Below, in pieces: positions 1 through 8,137 of a stretch of DNA of 32,186 nucleotides. The stretch is taken from positions 1 to 32,186 of the forward strand of contig CALWMI010000039.1 in the NCBI GenBank assembly GCA_944381745.1, given 5' to 3'. Every line of letters begins with the position of its first letter. Positions within the stretch are counted from its first letter, which is position 1. The translations under genes were made by a program, and so were the position numbers. The stretch is from an uncultured Lachnospiraceae bacterium. GTDB taxonomy: Bacteria; Bacillota; Clostridia; Lachnospirales; Lachnospiraceae. The notes under the pieces were generated by a model. The model had not been told where the DNA came from. It made no database searches and saw only the letters and a list, made by a program, of their open reading frames with translations.

Positions 1-3000
1 CGGAGGAGGCGGCCTTCCTGCGGGAGCTGTCCACCAACCGGGACAGCACGACCTTTGCGGCTTTTGTCACGAACCTGCATTCAGAGGATCCGGCTTTTGC
101 GCAGACGCTGACGGCGATCCGGCAGGCAAAGACAGAGGTGAAGGCTACGGAGAAGGTGATGTACGACACGGTGGAGACCGGTTACTGGGAGATTCTGGAG
201 GTGCAGGCCAAGCAGGGGAGCGCCAGGGCCGAGGGCGGAACGGTGATCTGGGAGATCCCGGAGGGGGCCGGCCAGACCTACGAGTGCCGGGTGAAGATAA
301 AGCTCAAGGACGAATACCGCTATCAGATCTCAGATACCCGTTATCCCACCAACCGGGACGGGCAGGCAAAGGGCTGCAGGCTGGAATACACCGTGCGGGG
401 AGGCAGCAGCCACGGCCAGAAGCGCACGGTGGAGAGAGAGACGCCGGTACTCCCCTACGGGGCAGTGTCGGTGTCGGGGGAGAAATACTGGACGGTGGCC
501 GGAAGTGAGGCGCCCAGCATACAGCTGTCCCTTGGCAGACGGCTCAAGGGCCAGGAGGCGGAGCTCCTGCTGGCGGAGAGCCGGACGAGGGAGGAGGGCT
601 GGCAGTATTTCTTTGACAGGAGACAGCGGGAAGACGGGGCGGTGGTACCCCTCGTGCTGTGCGACAACAGCGGGAACCGGTATACCTACGAGCTGACGGA
701 AGAGACGGACATGTATGAGTGCATACGCGTGGAAGAGGGGGAGCCGGCTGCCGGGCAGCTGGTGAGAAATCTGTACAACCGCCCCTTCCGGATCAAGGCG
801 AAGCTTGCGAAGACCGACGCGCAGACCGGCGTGGGCCTGGAGGGAGCAGTCTTTGCAGTGCTTGCCTATGACAGGGACACGGACAGCTATCTCCCCTATA
901 CGGGGACAGAAGACAGCATGGAAGGGGGAAGTCCGGTCTATCTGAAGGATAGGGGGGACGGCTGGTATGAGAGCGAGGGATGGCTCTACTACAGCGAGGA
1001 CAACGAGGGCAGGTTCCGCCTGGTGGAGGAGCAGGCTCCCTGGGGCTATGTGGGCAGCCACGGAGGGCAGGGAGAGAGCCCCGCGCTGGATATCCAGATT
1101 ACCGGGGACAACCACGGGACTGTGGTGGAGGAGACAGCCGGCGGAGAGAGCCTGGCCCTTGCCAATACCCGTGTGACGGGAAATATCTGCCTGGCCAAAG
1201 TGGATGCGGACTCCGGGCTGGCCGTCCCCCAGGGGGAGGCGGCCCTCTTCTATGAGGACGAGGAGAAGAATGCCAGGTACGGCCTTTTTGCAGGGGAGGA
1301 TATCCTGGCGCCGGATACCGGGGAGATTCTCTTCCCAGAGGGGACGCTTGTGCAGGATGGGAGAGTCGGCAGCGAAGGGACGTTATCCTTCCGGGAGCTG
1401 GAGCTGGGAACCTATGTGGTGCGGGAGCTGGAAGACGCGCCGGAGGGATATCTCCTGGACAGCCGGGATTACCAGGTGACGCTGGATTACGAAGGGCAGG
1501 ATGTGCCGGAGGTGGAAGAGAGCCTAACAGTCTATGAGCCGGTGAAAAAACAGCGGCAGGTGATTTACAAGATGACCGGGGAGGGGGATCAGATGGAATG
1601 GCTGGACGGCGCGGGCTTCTCGGTCTTCCCGGTGGAGTCCCTGACAGAGATTACATGGGACGGCCAGGACGACGGGGAGCTGGCCGAGGCAGTCAAGGAG
1701 GCCTATCTGGGCCGCGAAGGCAGCGGGTACGCAGGGATGCGGACGCTTGCCCCGCTTGTGCTGTACGAGGACGGCGAAGCCTGGGAGGTGGGAGAACTGA
1801 CAGGGGAAGGAGGCGTGATTGAGACGCCGCCGCTCCCCTACGGCGTCTATGTGGTTGTGGAGACCACCGTGCCGGCGGGGAAGACGCCGGTGGATCCGCT
1901 GGTCCTGCGCATCCAGGCCGACGATTCCGACCGGGACGTGCTGGGGGACGGCAAGGGACAGAAGCGGCGGGCGCTGCTCCTGCGGGATTCCGACAGGCTG
2001 TCCCGCCTGGTCATCCGCAAGGTGGAGGAAGGCGGGGAAGAGGCGCTGGCGGGAGCGGCCTACCGGGTACGGGATGTGGACGGAGCCTGGAAGGAATGGT
2101 ATTTCCAGAGCGCAACGCTGTGGGAGAAGGCACAGTATGAGCTGTTCCATGACGGCTATGTGGTCTGCCGGGATGCTGCCACAGGAAGCTTCCTGGGGAC
2201 GGAGGAGAACCCGTGGGTGACGCAGCCGGCAGAGGAGCCCTATGGCTGCGCGGCGGTGCTGGACACATGGCTGCCGTGCGGAACCTATGAGCTAGAAGAG
2301 GTCAAAGCCCCAGACGGCTATATCCTCCAGGGAGAGGAAGGGCAGATCGCCAGGAAGGAGGCGCATGAGGAGGGGAACGGAACCTTCTACGAGACAGAGG
2401 AGGAGGGGATGTGGACAAGAACCCCTTCGGAGGCTGTGCGTTTCCAGATTGCGGAGGAGGACATGGAGTACGATGGGAAGTCCGGCGCGTACTATACGGT
2501 GGTTGTCCAGGAAAATACGCGGCCAGTGGGCAAGCTGTCCGTCTACATCGAGGGGGAGAAGCTGGAGGACAATGGACAAGGCCAGGAAATCCTGGTGACC
2601 CGCCCCCAGGAGGGGGCTGTGTTCCGGCTGGAAGCCGCAGAGGATATCTTCGGGGCCGGCGGGAAGCTGGCGTACCGTGCGGGAGACCTGGTGGAGGAGC
2701 TGGTGAGCGACGCCCAGGGCAAGGCCTGGACGGGAGGCACAGACGATGCCCAGGGGCGGCCCAAGGGACTGCTTCCGGGGGAATACCGCCTGACCCAGGT
2801 GAAGGCGGGGGAAGGCTTCCCCGAGGACTCTGTGGATGCTGCCTGGAGGACGGTATCCATCGCCTACGTGGACGAGAGGACGCCGGTGATCTACCGGGAC
2901 GAGGCATACACGGTGTCTGAGGAGCCCAAAGGGCAGGCCGGAGAGCTGCAGGATCCTTCTGGCGGCAGCCCGGCGCAGGCGGAACAGACGCCCAAGACCG

Positions 3001-3089
3001 GAGATCCAGGGGCAGCTTCCTGGCTGCTGGCGGCGGCTGTATCCGGAGGGGTGCTCCTTGTGCTGAGTAGAAAGAGGAGAAAATCATGA
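1..3089 (+). CDS. SpaA/Cna-B-repeat surface adhesin, sortase-anchored (5' partial)
   Basis: The reading frame is open from the first full codon at position 3, so the gene begins upstream; about 1,028 residues are visible. This should be a wall-anchored adhesin or pilin-like protein. The first ~90 residues resemble the end of a vWA domain and its following beta module (ITWxIxE...YxxxVKLKDEY pattern, here VIWEIPEG...KIKLKDEYRY). Several SpaA/Cna-B-like modules follow: starts are near nt 790 (RIKAKLAKTDAQTG), 1180 (NICLAKVDADSG), 1560 (VIYKMTGEGDQ) and 2005 (LVIRKVEEGGEE). Typical module ends YVVRELEDAPEGY (nt 1413) and YELEEVKAPDGY (nt 2286) carry the Glu that often serves intramolecular isopeptide bonds in this family. 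The C-terminus has QTPKTGD (nt 2983), a hydrophobic helix and RKRRKS, a sortase signal with Thr in place of the first Leu. It overlaps the next gene by 4 bp. Ligand unknown. Confidence 0.85.
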   Translation, partial: EEAAFLRELSTNRDSTTFAAFVTNLHSEDPAFAQTLTAIRQAKTEVKATEKVMYDTVETGYWEILEVQAKQGSARAEGGTVIWEIPEGAGQTYECRVKIKLKDEYRYQISDTRYPTNRDGQAKGCRLEYTVRGGSSHGQKRTVERETPVLPYGAVSVSGEKYWTVAGSEAPSIQLSLGRRLKGQEAELLLAESRTREEGWQYFFDRRQREDGAVVPLVLCDNSGNRYTYELTEETDMYECIRVEEGEPAAGQLVRNLYNRPFRIKAKLAKTDAQTGVGLEGAVFAVLAYDRDTDSYLPYTGTEDSMEGGSPVYLKDRGDGWYESEGWLYYSEDNEGRFRLVEEQAPWGYVGSHGGQGESPALDIQITGDNHGTVVEETAGGESLALANTRVTGNICLAKVDADSGLAVPQGEAALFYEDEEKNARYGLFAGEDILAPDTGEILFPEGTLVQDGRVGSEGTLSFRELELGTYVVRELEDAPEGYLLDSRDYQVTLDYEGQDVPEVEESLTVYEPVKKQRQVIYKMTGEGDQMEWLDGAGFSVFPVESLTEITWDGQDDGELAEAVKEAYLGREGSGYAGMRTLAPLVLYEDGEAWEVGELTGEGGVIETPPLPYGVYVVVETTVPAGKTPVDPLVLRIQADDSDRDVLGDGKGQKRRALLLRDSDRLSRLVIRKVEEGGEEALAGAAYRVRDVDGAWKEWYFQSATLWEKAQYELFHDGYVVCRDAATGSFLGTEENPWVTQPAEEPYGCAAVLDTWLPCGTYELEEVKAPDGYILQGEEGQIARKEAHEEGNGTFYETEEEGMWTRTPSEAVRFQIAEEDMEYDGKSGAYYTVVVQENTRPVGKLSVYIEGEKLEDNGQGQEILVTRPQEGAVFRLEAAEDIFGAGGKLAYRAGDLVEELVSDAQGKAWTGGTDDAQGRPKGLLPGEYRLTQVKAGEGFPEDSVDAAWRTVSIAYVDERTPVIYRDEAYTVSEEPKGQAGELQDPSGGSPAQAEQTPKTGDPGAASWLLAAAVSGGVLLVLSRKRRKS

Positions 3090-3607
3090 GGGGCGGCGAG
3101 AGCGGCAGGCTGATCATCTGGGGAGAGAAGAGATACGGGGAGGAGATGAGAAAGCTGTATGAGGGGCTTACGATCCTACAGAGCAGGAGCCGGGAGAAGG
3201 CCAGGCTGCAGATCAAGATGCTGTCAGGAGACTTTGAGGAATACTGCGGGAAGGAGTTTCATGAGACGGACGCAATCCTGGCCTATTTCCCGAGAATCGG
3301 GAGGAACCTGGAGGAGTTCCTGGGAAGCAACCGCAGGTATACGCAGAAGCTGTACATTGTCATCGGGGCCTCCTACCGGGAGCAGGACGAGCGGCGCCTG
3401 GAGGAATATTACCGGCTGGAGGCCGGACGCTGGTTCCTCATGCCCTACGATAGGCTGTACGCAGGGATATCTGCCCGGCACGAGGAGATAGCCGGGTATA
3501 TCCAGCGCTGCAGGTCCCCGTGGGGAGAGCCAGGCGGGTGCGGGTATGTGCAGGCCATGAAGAAGATGCTTGCGGACATGCGCAGGATCTGCAGGCCGGC
3601 GGGATAA
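3086..3607 (+). CDS. Unrecognised 173-aa protein coupled to the adhesin
   Basis: The ATG overlaps the adhesin stop (ATGA), so translation is probably coupled. The protein is soluble-looking, basic and rich in Arg, Glu and Tyr, with no signal peptide or membrane segment. I cannot assign it. The order DAILAYFPRIGRNLEEF, then LYIVIGASY, then a Glu/Arg-rich helix and FLMPYDRLYA recalls the C-terminal half of MinD/CpaE-type ATPases found with pilus genes (hydrophobic strand plus PxxxxLxxF, then IGxY, then PYN). The first 55 residues contain no Walker A P-loop, so it would be a non-ATPase remnant or partner. That reading is weak inference. Coupling to a wall adhesin suggests a role in adhesin production or localisation. 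A stable hairpin follows the stop codon directly. Confidence 0.7.
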   Translation: MRGGESGRLIIWGEKRYGEEMRKLYEGLTILQSRSREKARLQIKMLSGDFEEYCGKEFHETDAILAYFPRIGRNLEEFLGSNRRYTQKLYIVIGASYREQDERRLEEYYRLEAGRWFLMPYDRLYAGISARHEEIAGYIQRCRSPWGEPGGCGYVQAMKKMLADMRRICRPAG

Positions 3608-3665
3608 GGCGGTGTGAACGCCGGGCAGGAAGGCTGCCCGGCAACGCCGCCAGACAAGGAATTTT
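3608..3665 (+). terminator. Stem-loop after the adhesin operon
   Basis: Starting on the base after the stop, an outer 8-bp stem (GGCGGTGT, 3608-3615, with 3644-3651, one G-U pair) encloses a perfect 9-bp stem (GCCGGGCAG 3620-3628, CTGCCCGGC 3634-3642) with a 5-nt loop. The U-tract is weak and displaced (TTTT at 3662-3665), so termination is likely but not textbook. Confidence 0.55.
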
Positions 3666-3738
3666 GCGCAGGCAGACTTTGCGCAGGCAGACTTTGCGCA
3701 GGCAGGCTTTGTGCAGGCAGGACTTTGCGCAGGCAGAT
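3663..3738 (+). repeat. 15-bp tandem repeat, five copies
   Basis: Copies of TTTGCGCAGGCAGAC start at 3663, 3678, 3693, 3708 (16 bp, with GTGC) and 3724. The array ends at the -35 of the promoter for the sigma-like gene; the last copy overlaps its first base. It lies between two genes and has no spacers. Confidence 0.9.
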
Positions 3739-3766
3739 TGCATGAAGCCGCTCCCTGTGCTATGAT
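3738..3766 (+). promoter_or_regulatory. Sigma-A promoter for the sigma-like gene
   Basis: TTGCAT (3738-3743), a 17-bp spacer and TATGAT (3761-3766). The start codon is 45 bp downstream of the -10, with GGGAGAGAAG as ribosome binding site. The -35 abuts the tandem array. Confidence 0.7.
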
Positions 3767-3810
3767 AGGCTTAAAAAACGGGACAGAGGAATGGCAGGGA
3801 GAGAAGAAGC

Positions 3811-4635
3811 ATGCAGGACAAAGAAAATTTTCTGGAAGCGTTGAAGAGGCTGGAGGAGCGGGCCGCGCAGCAGAACGGCCTGCTCTCCGCCGCAGATGTG
3901 CAGGATGCCCTGGGACAGTTTGCCGCCGGGCAGGAACAGCAGGCGGCAGTATGCCGGTATCTGGCGGGGCAGGGCATACGCGTCGAGGGCCTGGAAGCGG
4001 CCGCGCAGGTACAGGGGAACCGGACGGAGGAAGACCTGGACGGGGAAGACAGAGCCGTGTACCAGCAGTACCGCCGGCTGCTGGGCCAGCCGGGACGGCT
4101 GGGCGGGGAGGAATGCAGGCAGATGCTCCGGGCTCTCGCGGAGAGGGGGGCATGCCGGGAGCAGGTGATCGGGTTCTATCAGGAGGCGGCGCTTGAGACT
4201 GCCGTCCGGTACGCGGGCCGGGGGATTCTCTTAGAGGATTTGATTCAGGAGGCCAACATCGGCCTGATGATGGCGGTGGACAGCCTGGGGCTGAGAGAAG
4301 ACCATGTGACAGAGGATGAGTATATCAGGGAAGGAATCGAGGGAGCGCTGCGGCAGCTGCTGGAGGAGGAAGAGGACGCAAGGCAGAAGGATAGTCAGAT
4401 ACTGGAGCGGATGGACCGCATCGGCGCGGGAATCCGGGAGCTGTCAGACGAGCTTGGCAGGAAGGTGACGCTGGAGGAGATTGCCGGTTATCTGGATATG
4501 CCCCAGGAGGAGGTCAAGGATCTGCTGAAGCTGACCGGGGAGACATTCGAGGACGGCCAGGAGCAGGACAGAGGACAGGGCGGCCAGGAAGACGGGGCGC
4601 TCACCTTCGGGGTGGAGGACTTCCAGATTTTCTGA
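3811..4635 (+). CDS. Degenerate sigma-70-like protein lacking region 4
   Basis: 274 residues. The N-terminus (about 22-62, LLSAADVQDAL...GIRVEGLE) resembles the sigma 1.1 fold. Residues 113-157 match sigma regions 2.1-2.2, the core-polymerase contact (ILLEDLIQEANIGLMMAVD). The following 2.3-2.4 segment (about 168-187) lacks the aromatic and basic residues that melt and read the -10 element and instead ends in an acidic run (LLEEEEDA). Residues 206-245 match region 3 (ELGRKVTLEEIAGYL). The protein then ends in a Glu/Gln/Gly-rich tail with no region 4 helix-turn-helix. It could bind core polymerase without normal promoter recognition, or act as a regulator; both are inferences. It is a single-gene transcript with its own promoter and terminator. 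Confidence 0.75.
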   Translation: MQDKENFLEALKRLEERAAQQNGLLSAADVQDALGQFAAGQEQQAAVCRYLAGQGIRVEGLEAAAQVQGNRTEEDLDGEDRAVYQQYRRLLGQPGRLGGEECRQMLRALAERGACREQVIGFYQEAALETAVRYAGRGILLEDLIQEANIGLMMAVDSLGLREDHVTEDEYIREGIEGALRQLLEEEEDARQKDSQILERMDRIGAGIRELSDELGRKVTLEEIAGYLDMPQEEVKDLLKLTGETFEDGQEQDRGQGGQEDGALTFGVEDFQIF

Positions 4636-4693
4636 CAGGCAGCCGCTGAGGGACAGAAGCGGGAAGAGGCGGCGGATATTTGGACAGAGAGAA

Positions 4694-4725
4694 GGAGAAC
4701 GGCGTGAGAAACCGTTCTCCTTTTT
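4694..4725 (+). terminator. Rho-independent terminator, possibly bidirectional
   Basis: GGAGAACGG (4694-4702) pairs perfectly with CCGTTCTCC (4712-4720), 9-nt loop, then TTTTT. It sits between convergent genes. On the minus strand the sequence after the stem is only pyrimidine-rich (CTTCTCTC), so it serves the plus strand best. Confidence 0.85.
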
Positions 4726-4728
4726 CGG

Positions 4729-6009
4729 TCAGCCTTCCTCCGCAGCAGGTGCCGGTTCAGGCAGGTACAGGTGTACGCGGGTAATCCGGTTCTTGTCCAC
4801 GGCCTCCACCACGAGGCGGATGCCGTCGCCGGTGGCTACAGAGTCCCCCACGGCAGGGAGCCGGTCCAGAAGGCCGATGACCAGGCCGCCCAGGGAGTCG
4901 TAGTCCTCGGAGGAGAGGTGAAGCTCCAGGGCATCGTTGAGGTCGTCCAGCTTTACGGAGCCGTCCACGGCGTATTCCCGGTCAGACAGCCGCTGGATCA
5001 GCTGATCCTCCTCGCTGTCATACTCATCGCGGATATCCCCGACGATTTCCTCCAGCAGGTCTTCCAACGTGATCAGCCCGGCGGTCGCCCCGTATTCGTC
5101 CAGGACGATGGTGAAATTGATGGAGGAGCCCTTCATCTCCAGCATCAGCTCGGATACCTTCTTGTATTCGTAGGTGAAATGCGCCTCCCGCAGGATATCG
5201 CGGATGTGGAAATCCTCCTTCCTCCCGTCATAGAGGATGAGGTCCTTCATGTTCACGATGCCGATGACATTGTCGGTGGTGTCCTCGTAGACCGGCAGGC
5301 GGGTGAACATCTCCTCCTTGCAGATGCGGACGAGATCGTCGTAGCTGTCATTCACATTGACAAACACCATGTCGATCCGGGGGATCATGATATCCTTTGC
5401 CTGGGTGTCGCCCAGGTCAAAGACATTGTTGATGATATCCTTCTCTTCGTTCTCGATAATCCCCTCCTCATGGCTGACCTCCACAATGGTCCGCAGCTCG
5501 CTGGCGGTGAAGTTCTCCCCCTTCTGGTTGGGGTCGATCCGCAGCAAGAACATGACGCCCTTGACCAGGACGTTGACAATGACGATGACCGGGGTCAGAA
5601 GCCACATGAGGAAAGAGACCGGGATACAGTAGGCGAAGGCAATCCGCTCCGCATGGACAGTGGCGATATTCTTCGGGCTGATCTCCCCGAACAGGAGGAC
5701 CAGAAGCGTGAGAATACCGGTGGCCATGCCCACAGCCCCGCTGCCGAACAGGTTGGTGGCCCACACGGTGGTGAGGGCGGATGCCGAGAGGTTGACGATG
5801 TTGTTGCCGATGAGAACCGCGCTGAGCATCTTGCCCGGGTTGGAGAGAATCTGTTCAATCCGCTTGGCGGAAGAGCTGCCCTCCTCGGCCAATGTCCGGA
5901 TGCGGATGCGGTTCAGTGACATGAAGGCCGTCTCCGCGGAAGAAAAAAAGGCGGACAGGGCCAGAAGGACGACGATAACGACTAGCTGCGCAGCAGCACC
6001 TGAATCCAA
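4729..6009 (-). CDS. CorC/HlyC-family membrane protein (CNNM + CBS + CorC domains)
   Basis: 426 residues with the full family layout: an N-terminal DUF21/CNNM membrane domain (about 1-185; hydrophobic segments near 8-26, 60-85, 92-112 and 125-160, with the motifs FFSSAETAFMSLNR and GEISPKN), the junction TASELRTIVEVSHEEGII, a CBS pair (about 205-325, including MIPRIDMV and LITLEDLLEEIVGDI), and a C-terminal CorC_HlyC transporter-associated domain (about 340-420). Relatives are linked to Mg2+/Co2+ efflux or resistance; the name hemolysin is historical. The start is TTG at 6009, chosen because AGGAGT lies 8 nt upstream and there is no better ATG. It is transcribed alone from a good promoter and converges on the sigma-like gene. 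The substrate is not shown by the sequence. Confidence 0.9.
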   Translation of the reverse strand: MDSGAAAQLVVIVVLLALSAFFSSAETAFMSLNRIRIRTLAEEGSSSAKRIEQILSNPGKMLSAVLIGNNIVNLSASALTTVWATNLFGSGAVGMATGILTLLVLLFGEISPKNIATVHAERIAFAYCIPVSFLMWLLTPVIVIVNVLVKGVMFLLRIDPNQKGENFTASELRTIVEVSHEEGIIENEEKDIINNVFDLGDTQAKDIMIPRIDMVFVNVNDSYDDLVRICKEEMFTRLPVYEDTTDNVIGIVNMKDLILYDGRKEDFHIRDILREAHFTYEYKKVSELMLEMKGSSINFTIVLDEYGATAGLITLEDLLEEIVGDIRDEYDSEEDQLIQRLSDREYAVDGSVKLDDLNDALELHLSSEDYDSLGGLVIGLLDRLPAVGDSVATGDGIRLVVEAVDKNRITRVHLYLPEPAPAAEEG

Positions 6010-6045
6010 GAAAAATCACTCCTTTTATCTGAGAAAACTTACCAT

Positions 6046-6074
6046 ATTCTATCACAGATGGGCGCTCCCTGCAA
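6046..6074 (-). promoter_or_regulatory. Promoter of the corC-like gene
   Basis: Read on the minus strand: TTGCAG (6074-6069), 17 bp, TAGAAT (6051-6046). The 32-bp tandem array begins 11 bp upstream of the -35. Confidence 0.7.
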
Positions 6075-6084
6075 GTGGCCTTGC

Positions 6085-6212
6085 CGGTGCACATCCGGCC
6101 GAGCCAGGGCCCCGCCCGGTGCACATCTAGCCGAGCCAGGGCTCCGCCCGGTGCACATCTAGCCGAGCCAGGGCCCCGCCCGGTGCACACCTAGCCAAGC
6201 CAGGGCCTTGCC
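6085..6212. repeat. 32-bp tandem repeat, four contiguous copies
   Basis: Units occupy 6085-6116, 6117-6148, 6149-6180 and 6181-6212, each starting CGGTGCAC with the palindrome GTGCAC, followed by a GCCGAGCCAGGG-type core and a CCGCC end. Copies 2 and 3 differ at one base; copies 1 and 4 carry a few more changes. There are no spacers. The array fills the gap between the rqcH stop and the corC promoter. Confidence 0.92.
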
Positions 6213-6277
6213 CGGCGGTGCGTCGGGCGGGGCAGGCTGCGGCGGGAGACCGCCTGGAAAGCGGCGCAGGGGAACTG

Positions 6278-8014
6278 TCACGGCGCCTCCGCGATGCCTC
6301 GGATATCGGTGGAGATGGCCATGGAGTAGTTGGTGTAGTAGACCACAAAGCCCGGCTTGGCGCCGCCTGGCTTTTTGACGTGCTTGCGCTGCACATAGTC
6401 CACCTCCGCCTTGCCGCTGTCCCGGAGGGCGGAGTAGTGGGCGGCGAGGGCGGCGGCCTCCTCGAAGGTCCTGTCCGGGAGCTCCCTGCCCTGGGATTTG
6501 ACAATGACGTGGGAGCCAGGGGCTCCCTTGGCGTGGAACCACCAGTCGCCGCCGTCTGCAAACTGGAAGGTCAGCTCTTCGTTCTGCAGGTTGTTCTTGC
6601 CCACGTAGATGTGGAAGCCGTCGGAGGAGATGTAGTGGAGGGGCTTCGCCGTGATGCGGGCCCTCTTCTCCCCGCTCTTGCGCCGGATATAGCCGCTCTG
6701 GACAAGCTCCTCCCGGATCTGGGCCAAATCCTCCTCTCCCCGGGCGATCTCTAGGGAGTTCATGACCGATTCCAGGTGGGCGGTCTCAGCCTCCGTCTCT
6801 TTGAGAAGCGTCTCCAGGGCCTCATAGGTGCGTTTCAGCTTGTTGTAGCGGGAAAAATAGCGCTGGGCGTTCTCGGCTGGCGTGAGCGTGCCGTCCAGGG
6901 GAATGGACACCTCCTCCCCGGTATAGTAGCTGACAGCCGTGAGCTGCCGGGCGCCTGCCGGGAGGCTGTAGCCGTAAGTGTTGATCAGCTCCCCGTATAC
7001 CCGGTATTTGTCCCGCTTCTCGGTGTCCTTCATCTGGCTAAGCTGCAGGTCATATTTCTTGCGGCTGCGCTCCAGCGCCGTCTGGACCAGGTGGCGCAGG
7101 TCAGAGGATTTCTGCCGGATGCGCGTCAGGGCGTTCCGCTTGGCGTAGTAGTCCTCCAGAAGCTTCGAGATGCTTTGGTAGGAATCGGCGCGGAGATCCT
7201 GGAACTGCCGCAGCGGGACGGCGGAGAAATCCACCGGGGCCTCCCCGTCATAGTAGATGGCTGGGGCGAAGCTGCCCTCCAGCAGATCCTCCCGGAGCAG
7301 CGAGAAAATCCCGTAGAGGTGGAGCTGTTCATTCTCCGTGAACGCCGTGGCGGGGCGGTCCGAGTCCAGGGAGGCGCGGAAGCACACCTCCTCAGCCATC
7401 AGGGGGCTGAACCCCGTGAGGGTGGTATAGATGGCCTTGGCAAGCCGCACCGGCTTGGAAAAGATTTCCCGCAGGAAGACGTCCCGGGGGACGGTGAGGG
7501 GGTCTTGCTTCTCCTGGGTGGCCGGGATGAAGTAAGGGCGTCCCGGCAGCACCTCCCGCACGGAGCTCATATGGGCGGAGACGTGCTTGATGCTGTCCAG
7601 GATGGTGCCGTCCTCATCGCAGAAGATGATATTGCTGTGCTTGCCCATCAGCTCCACCATCAGGCGCTTGCGGCAGGGGTCTTTCAGTTCGTTTAAATGT
7701 TCGATCTCCAGGCAGATCACCCGCTCCAGCCCGGGCTGGGTGACGGCCGTGATCCGGCCGCTTCCGATGTGCTTGCGCAGAAGCATGCAGAAATTCGGCG
7801 CAGCCAGGGGGCTGGGCTTGTTGGAGGATGCAAGGTAGGCCAGAGGGAGGCTGGCGTCCGCACTGAGAAAAAGCCTCTGCTGGCCGGAGGGGGTCTTGAT
7901 GGTCAGCAGGAGCTCGTCGGCCTCCGGCTGGGCAATCTTGCTGATCCGTCCGTTTTCAATGGTACTGCGCAGCTCTCTGACAATGGCTGCCACTGTGATT
8001 CCGTCAAAAGCCAT
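6278..8014 (-). CDS. rqcH: RqcH / NFACT ribosome quality-control factor
   Basis: 578 residues, normal length. RqcH binds the peptidyl-tRNA-obstructed 50S subunit and directs C-terminal alanine tailing of stalled chains; older names are fibronectin-binding protein or YloA. NFACT-N spans about 1-190 (MAFDGITV, FCMLLRKHI, LMVELMGKHSNII), followed by a helix-hairpin-helix/coiled-coil middle (about 270-430, charged helices around RKKYDLQLSQMKDTEKRDKY). NFACT-R is about 445-570 (GFHIYVGKNNLQNEELT, HAKGAPGSHVIV, QRKHVKKPGGAKPGFV). At the conserved Asp-Arg pair (97-98 in the Bacillus protein) this sequence has Glu97-Arg98 in PGLERV. The start is ATG at 8014 with GGAAG upstream. It is divergent from yicC, matching the Bacillus yloA/yloC neighbourhood with the gene inverted. 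Confidence 0.95.
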   Translation of the reverse strand: MAFDGITVAAIVRELRSTIENGRISKIAQPEADELLLTIKTPSGQQRLFLSADASLPLAYLASSNKPSPLAAPNFCMLLRKHIGSGRITAVTQPGLERVICLEIEHLNELKDPCRKRLMVELMGKHSNIIFCDEDGTILDSIKHVSAHMSSVREVLPGRPYFIPATQEKQDPLTVPRDVFLREIFSKPVRLAKAIYTTLTGFSPLMAEEVCFRASLDSDRPATAFTENEQLHLYGIFSLLREDLLEGSFAPAIYYDGEAPVDFSAVPLRQFQDLRADSYQSISKLLEDYYAKRNALTRIRQKSSDLRHLVQTALERSRKKYDLQLSQMKDTEKRDKYRVYGELINTYGYSLPAGARQLTAVSYYTGEEVSIPLDGTLTPAENAQRYFSRYNKLKRTYEALETLLKETEAETAHLESVMNSLEIARGEEDLAQIREELVQSGYIRRKSGEKRARITAKPLHYISSDGFHIYVGKNNLQNEELTFQFADGGDWWFHAKGAPGSHVIVKSQGRELPDRTFEEAAALAAHYSALRDSGKAEVDYVQRKHVKKPGGAKPGFVVYYTNYSMAISTDIRGIAEAP

Positions 8015-8050
8015 AGGATTGACAACTTCCTTTCCGATATTTCAAGCACT

Positions 8051-8079
8051 ATCTTATCACAGCGGCAGCCAGGGGACAA
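8051..8079 (-). promoter_or_regulatory. Promoter of rqcH
   Basis: Minus strand: TTGTCC (8079-8074), 17-bp spacer, TAAGAT (8056-8051), 37 bp upstream of the ATG. It is divergent from the yicC promoter, with about 58 bp between the two -35 boxes. Confidence 0.65.
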
Positions 8080-8137
8080 TAGCCGGGGGATATTATCATA
8101 AATGGCTTATACGGGGGGGACAATCGCAATAAAATGT

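Noticed and set aside
330-1115. Long open frames antisense to the adhesin and elsewhere on the opposite strand of GC-rich genes
   Set aside because: They lack ribosome binding sites and recognisable domains, and overlap genes with clear family motifs; GC-rich coding DNA produces such shadows.
6085-6212. CRISPR array
   Set aside because: Units are contiguous with no variable spacers, and no cas gene is near.
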